DNA of 64,000 bases from positions 1 through 64,000 of the forward strand of contig CAWIMD010000010.1 in the NCBI GenBank assembly GCA_963837165.1. Direction: 5' to 3'. The stretch is from JAENWD01 sp963837165. GTDB lineage: Bacteria > Acidobacteriota > Vicinamibacteria > Vicinamibacterales > JAENWD01. The position numbers and the translations under genes were made by a program. How positions within the stretch are numbered: the first letter of the stretch is position 1; each line of letters begins with the position of its first letter. Of this stretch, positions 61,830 to 64,000 are shown piece by piece. The notes under the pieces were generated by a model, which did not search any database, had not been told where the DNA came from, and worked only from the letters and a program-made list of their open reading frames with translations.

Positions 61830-61838
61830 CCTCGGGCC

Positions 61839-62564
61839 TTGACCTTCGCTGCCGCCGCCCTGCTCGGTGTCGTGGCGTTCATCGCCGCGACGCTGGCCGC
61901 CGTCACCGGATTCGGCGGCGCCGCGGTCCTGCTGCCCGTGCTGGTGCTGTTGGTCGGCGTGCGGGAGGCGATTCCCATCCTCACGGTCGCGCAGCTGATC
62001 GGGAACGGCAGCCGTGTGTGGTTGAATCGCCGCGAGCTGGACCTGCCGGTGGTGGGCTGGTACTCGCTCGGCGCCGTGCCGTGCGCGATACTGGGCGGGT
62101 ACCTCTTCGCGCAGGCGCCGCTCTCGGCCCTGACGAGGACGCTTGGCGTGTTCCTCATCGGCATCGTCGTCTGGCGGCGCGTCCGTGGCCGGACGATGCC
62201 GCGGCCATCGCTGAGAGGCTTCGCGGCCATCGGCGCCGTCGCCAGCTTCCTGTCGGCGCTCGTCGGCAGCGTCGGGCCCCTCATGGCGCCGTTGTTCCTG
62301 GCCTACGGTTTGGTGAAGGGCGCCTACATCGGCACCGAGGCCCTGGCTACCGTCGTCACGCACGTGGGCAAGCTGGTGGCCTACGGCCAGACCGACACGC
62401 TGACGCCCCACGGCGTGCTGGTGGGGCTCGCGCTCGGCCCGGTGATGATTGCCGGCTCTTTCGCCGGCAAGCGGATCGTCGATCGGCTGCCCGAGCGCGT
62501 GTTCGTCGGCGTGATCGAGGCGACGATGCTGGGCGCGGGCCTGCTGTTCGCGATCAAAGGATGA
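61839..62564 (+). CDS. TauE/SafE-family sulfite/organosulfur exporter-like permease
   Basis: A 241-residue membrane protein with about eight helices. AVTGFGGAAVLLPVLVLLVG opens the first TauE repeat and FLSALVGSVGPLMAPLFLAY the second. The TTG at 61839 (MTFAAAALLGVV) is used because no in-frame ATG lies closer. Substrates in this family range from sulfite to organic anions and cannot be assigned here. Confidence 0.83.
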   Translation: MTFAAAALLGVVAFIAATLAAVTGFGGAAVLLPVLVLLVGVREAIPILTVAQLIGNGSRVWLNRRELDLPVVGWYSLGAVPCAILGGYLFAQAPLSALTRTLGVFLIGIVVWRRVRGRTMPRPSLRGFAAIGAVASFLSALVGSVGPLMAPLFLAYGLVKGAYIGTEALATVVTHVGKLVAYGQTDTLTPHGVLVGLALGPVMIAGSFAGKRIVDRLPERVFVGVIEATMLGAGLLFAIKG

Positions 62565-62578
62565 CGGAGACGGCCACG

Positions 62579-62614
62579 TCACACGTTCACATGTAGTCAC
62601 ACGTTCACATGTAG
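62579..62614 (+). repeat. Two tandem 18-bp copies
   Basis: TCACACGTTCACATGTAG occurs twice back to back (62579-62596, 62597-62614), directly before a palindromic repeat. Confidence 0.8.
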
Positions 62615-62634
62615 CGCAGGCCTTCAGGCCTGCC
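62615..62634. repeat. Dispersed palindromic repeat (single copy)
   Basis: CGCAGGCCTTCAGGCCTGCC, the same palindrome as in the 35.7 kb array and near 51.5 kb, between the exporter and the convergent disulfide reductase. Confidence 0.8.
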
Positions 62635-62643
62635 CGTCCCTTC

Positions 62644-63997
62644 TCACACCATGTACGGCATGTCGGAACCAGCGGTCGGGTAGCCGAAGATCGTGTGCTT
62701 GATCTCGCCGTTCGTCAGACCGGCCCGCATGGCCAGCGCGAACAGATTGACGAGCTCCCCGGCGTGCGGGCCGAGCAGATGCGCGCCCAGGATGCGGCCG
62801 CTGTCCTCCTCCACCAGCACCTTGTAGCCCGACGCCTGCTCGCCCACGCGCGCCGAGGAGGCCCAGCTCGAGGTCCTGGCGCAATTCACGCGGACCCTCA
62901 AGCCCCGGCCGCGGGCGTCCGCCTCGTGGAGGCCGACGGCGGCCAGTGGCGGCTGCGTGAAGACGATCGCCGGCATGGGCGGGTACGCGACGCGCTCGTG
63001 ATTGCCGTCGAGCAGGTTCGAGGCGGCGACGCGCGCCTCGAATCCTGCCACCGGCGTCAGCGGCAGCCCGCCGCCGGCCGCGTCGCCCGCGGCGTAGACC
63101 GCCGGATTGGACACGCTCTGCATGAACTCGTTCACCGTGATGCCGTGCGCGTCGTGCGCGACGTTGCCCGCGGCCAGGTCGAGATCGTCGAGGTCGGGGA
63201 CGCGACCCGCGCCGTGCACGACCAGAGCGGCCTCGAACGTCCGGCGCGCGTTCCCGGCCACGGCGTGCACGGCGAACGAGTCGCCTCGCCGCTCCACCCG
63301 CTCGACGCGCGTGTTGACGCTCACGTCGATGCCCATCGCGCGCGTTCGCTCGACCAGCCAGGAGACCAGAATCCGGGTCGAAGCCCGCCAGCGGCCGGTC
63401 GCCCATTTCGAGCACCGTGACCCCTGCGCCGGCGAGCGCGGCCACGTGGGCGAACTCGAACGAGATGAAGCCCCCGCCGATGAAGACGATGCGCGAAGGC
63501 ACCCGATCGAGCTCGAGGAACTGCTCGCTCGTCGTCAGGTGTTCCGCCCCGTCGATCGGGAGGTGTGCAGGGCGGCTGCCCACGGCGAGGTGGACGTGTC
63601 GGGCCTCGAGCCGGTCGTCCCCGACCTGGAGAGCGGTGGGCGCGGTGAATCGCGCGGTGCCGTGGAACGTCGCGATCCCCGCCTCCGCGTAGCGCTTCTC
63701 CGTCCGCGCCGGCACCGGGTCGGTGAAGGTCCGCTTGAATCGCATCAGGTCCGGCCACGCCACCGACACCGAACCGTCCACGCCCTTCCCGTGCAGGCGG
63801 CGCGCGAAGTCGACGGCCTCGGCGGCCGTCACCAGCACTTTCTTCGGGTCGCAGCCGCGGAGCGCGCACGTGCCGCCGTACGGTCGTGAATCGACCACCG
63901 CGACCTTCCAGCCCGCCGACGCGCACGTGGTCGCGACCGTCGATGCGCCCGCGCCGGTGCCTGCCACAATCAGATCGAATCGAGCGCTCAGCGGCAT
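62644..63997 (-). pseudogene. Pyridine nucleotide-disulfide reductase, frameshifted once
   Basis: A FAD/NAD(P) class I disulfide reductase related to mercuric or glutathione reductase. ATG 63997 opens FDLIVAGTGAGASTVATTCA (FAD-binding GxGxxx) and then GGTCALRGCDPKKVLVTAAE, the redox-active CxxxxC. IVFIGGGFISFEFAHVAALA binds NAD(P)H. Near 63374 one extra T (GGATTCTGG for GGATCTGG) shifts the frame; the C-terminal half (MGIDVSVNTRVERVERRGDS to TAGSDMPYMV), with AVYAAGDAAGG and the dimerisation domain, is intact in the next frame. The total is about 450 residues. The shift may be a sequencing error. Confidence 0.83.
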
Positions 63998-64000
63998 TCC

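Overview
The window is high-GC bacterial DNA, and its gene content points to an Acidobacteriota chromosome, most likely the Vicinamibacteria (old subdivision 6). This is inference from family content: FtsX/MacB-type ADOP permeases paired with PadR regulators, ASPIC/UnbV-FG-GAP proteins beside an RnfD-like protein, DUF1593, DUF2914, DUF4136 and DUF2164 proteins, and short palindromes of the GCAGGCCT-AGGCCTGC kind scattered between genes. No rRNA, tRNA, CRISPR array or intact insertion sequence was seen.

Region 1 (1-9.76 kb) is a defence-type operon on the + strand with overlapping or nearly touching genes: a C-terminal piece of an unknown coiled-coil protein, a site-specific DNA methyltransferase, an McrB-like AAA+ ATPase, a DUF2357 protein ending in a PD-(D/E)XK nuclease, and a UvrD-like helicase with a RelE-like N-terminus. 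Almost every gene here is broken by single-base indels, mostly a missing base in a homopolymer. Each protein reads clearly once these are repaired. Sequence error is at least as likely as real decay, so I give these genes as frameshifted loci. An intact TM0106-type RecB nuclease/helicase follows (10.1-13.5 kb).

Region 2 (13.6-19.8 kb) is a three-gene overlapping operon: a large TPR/FG-GAP/ASPIC lipoprotein, a second ASPIC/UnbV protein and a lone RnfD-like membrane protein. A small two-gene nucleotidyltransferase module follows (20.0-20.8 kb).

Region 3 (20.8-29.9 kb) is a nine-gene run on the - strand. In transcription order it holds a porin, a tiny membrane protein, a histidine-rich membrane protein (frameshifted), a FixH/YtkA-like lipoprotein, a polyferredoxin, a membrane-anchored protein, an asparagine-synthase-like enzyme without a glutaminase domain, then a 317-base gap holding a long imperfect palindrome, then a radical SAM enzyme overlapping a halogenase-like flavoprotein. 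No single known pathway explains the set.

Region 4 (30-48 kb) holds envelope and carbohydrate genes: a glycosyltransferase, an SGNH hydrolase, an EF-hand protein, a PadR regulator, a TPR-DUF2914 protein, five ~149-bp tandem repeats, a DUF1593 protein, an ADOP permease, a DUF2164 protein, an amidohydrolase, a decayed PEP-synthase-like gene, and a divergent GH97/GH31 pair. Region 5 (48-64 kb) holds an alpha-oxoamine synthase downstream of mntH, divergent mntR with a candidate MntR box, a PadR-ADOP pair, a tripartite RND efflux operon followed by a beta-propeller protein, a DUF4136 protein, a TauE/SafE exporter and a frameshifted disulfide reductase. Several genes lacking a ribosome binding site have a -10-like hexamer 6-10 bases before the start codon, suggesting leaderless transcripts.
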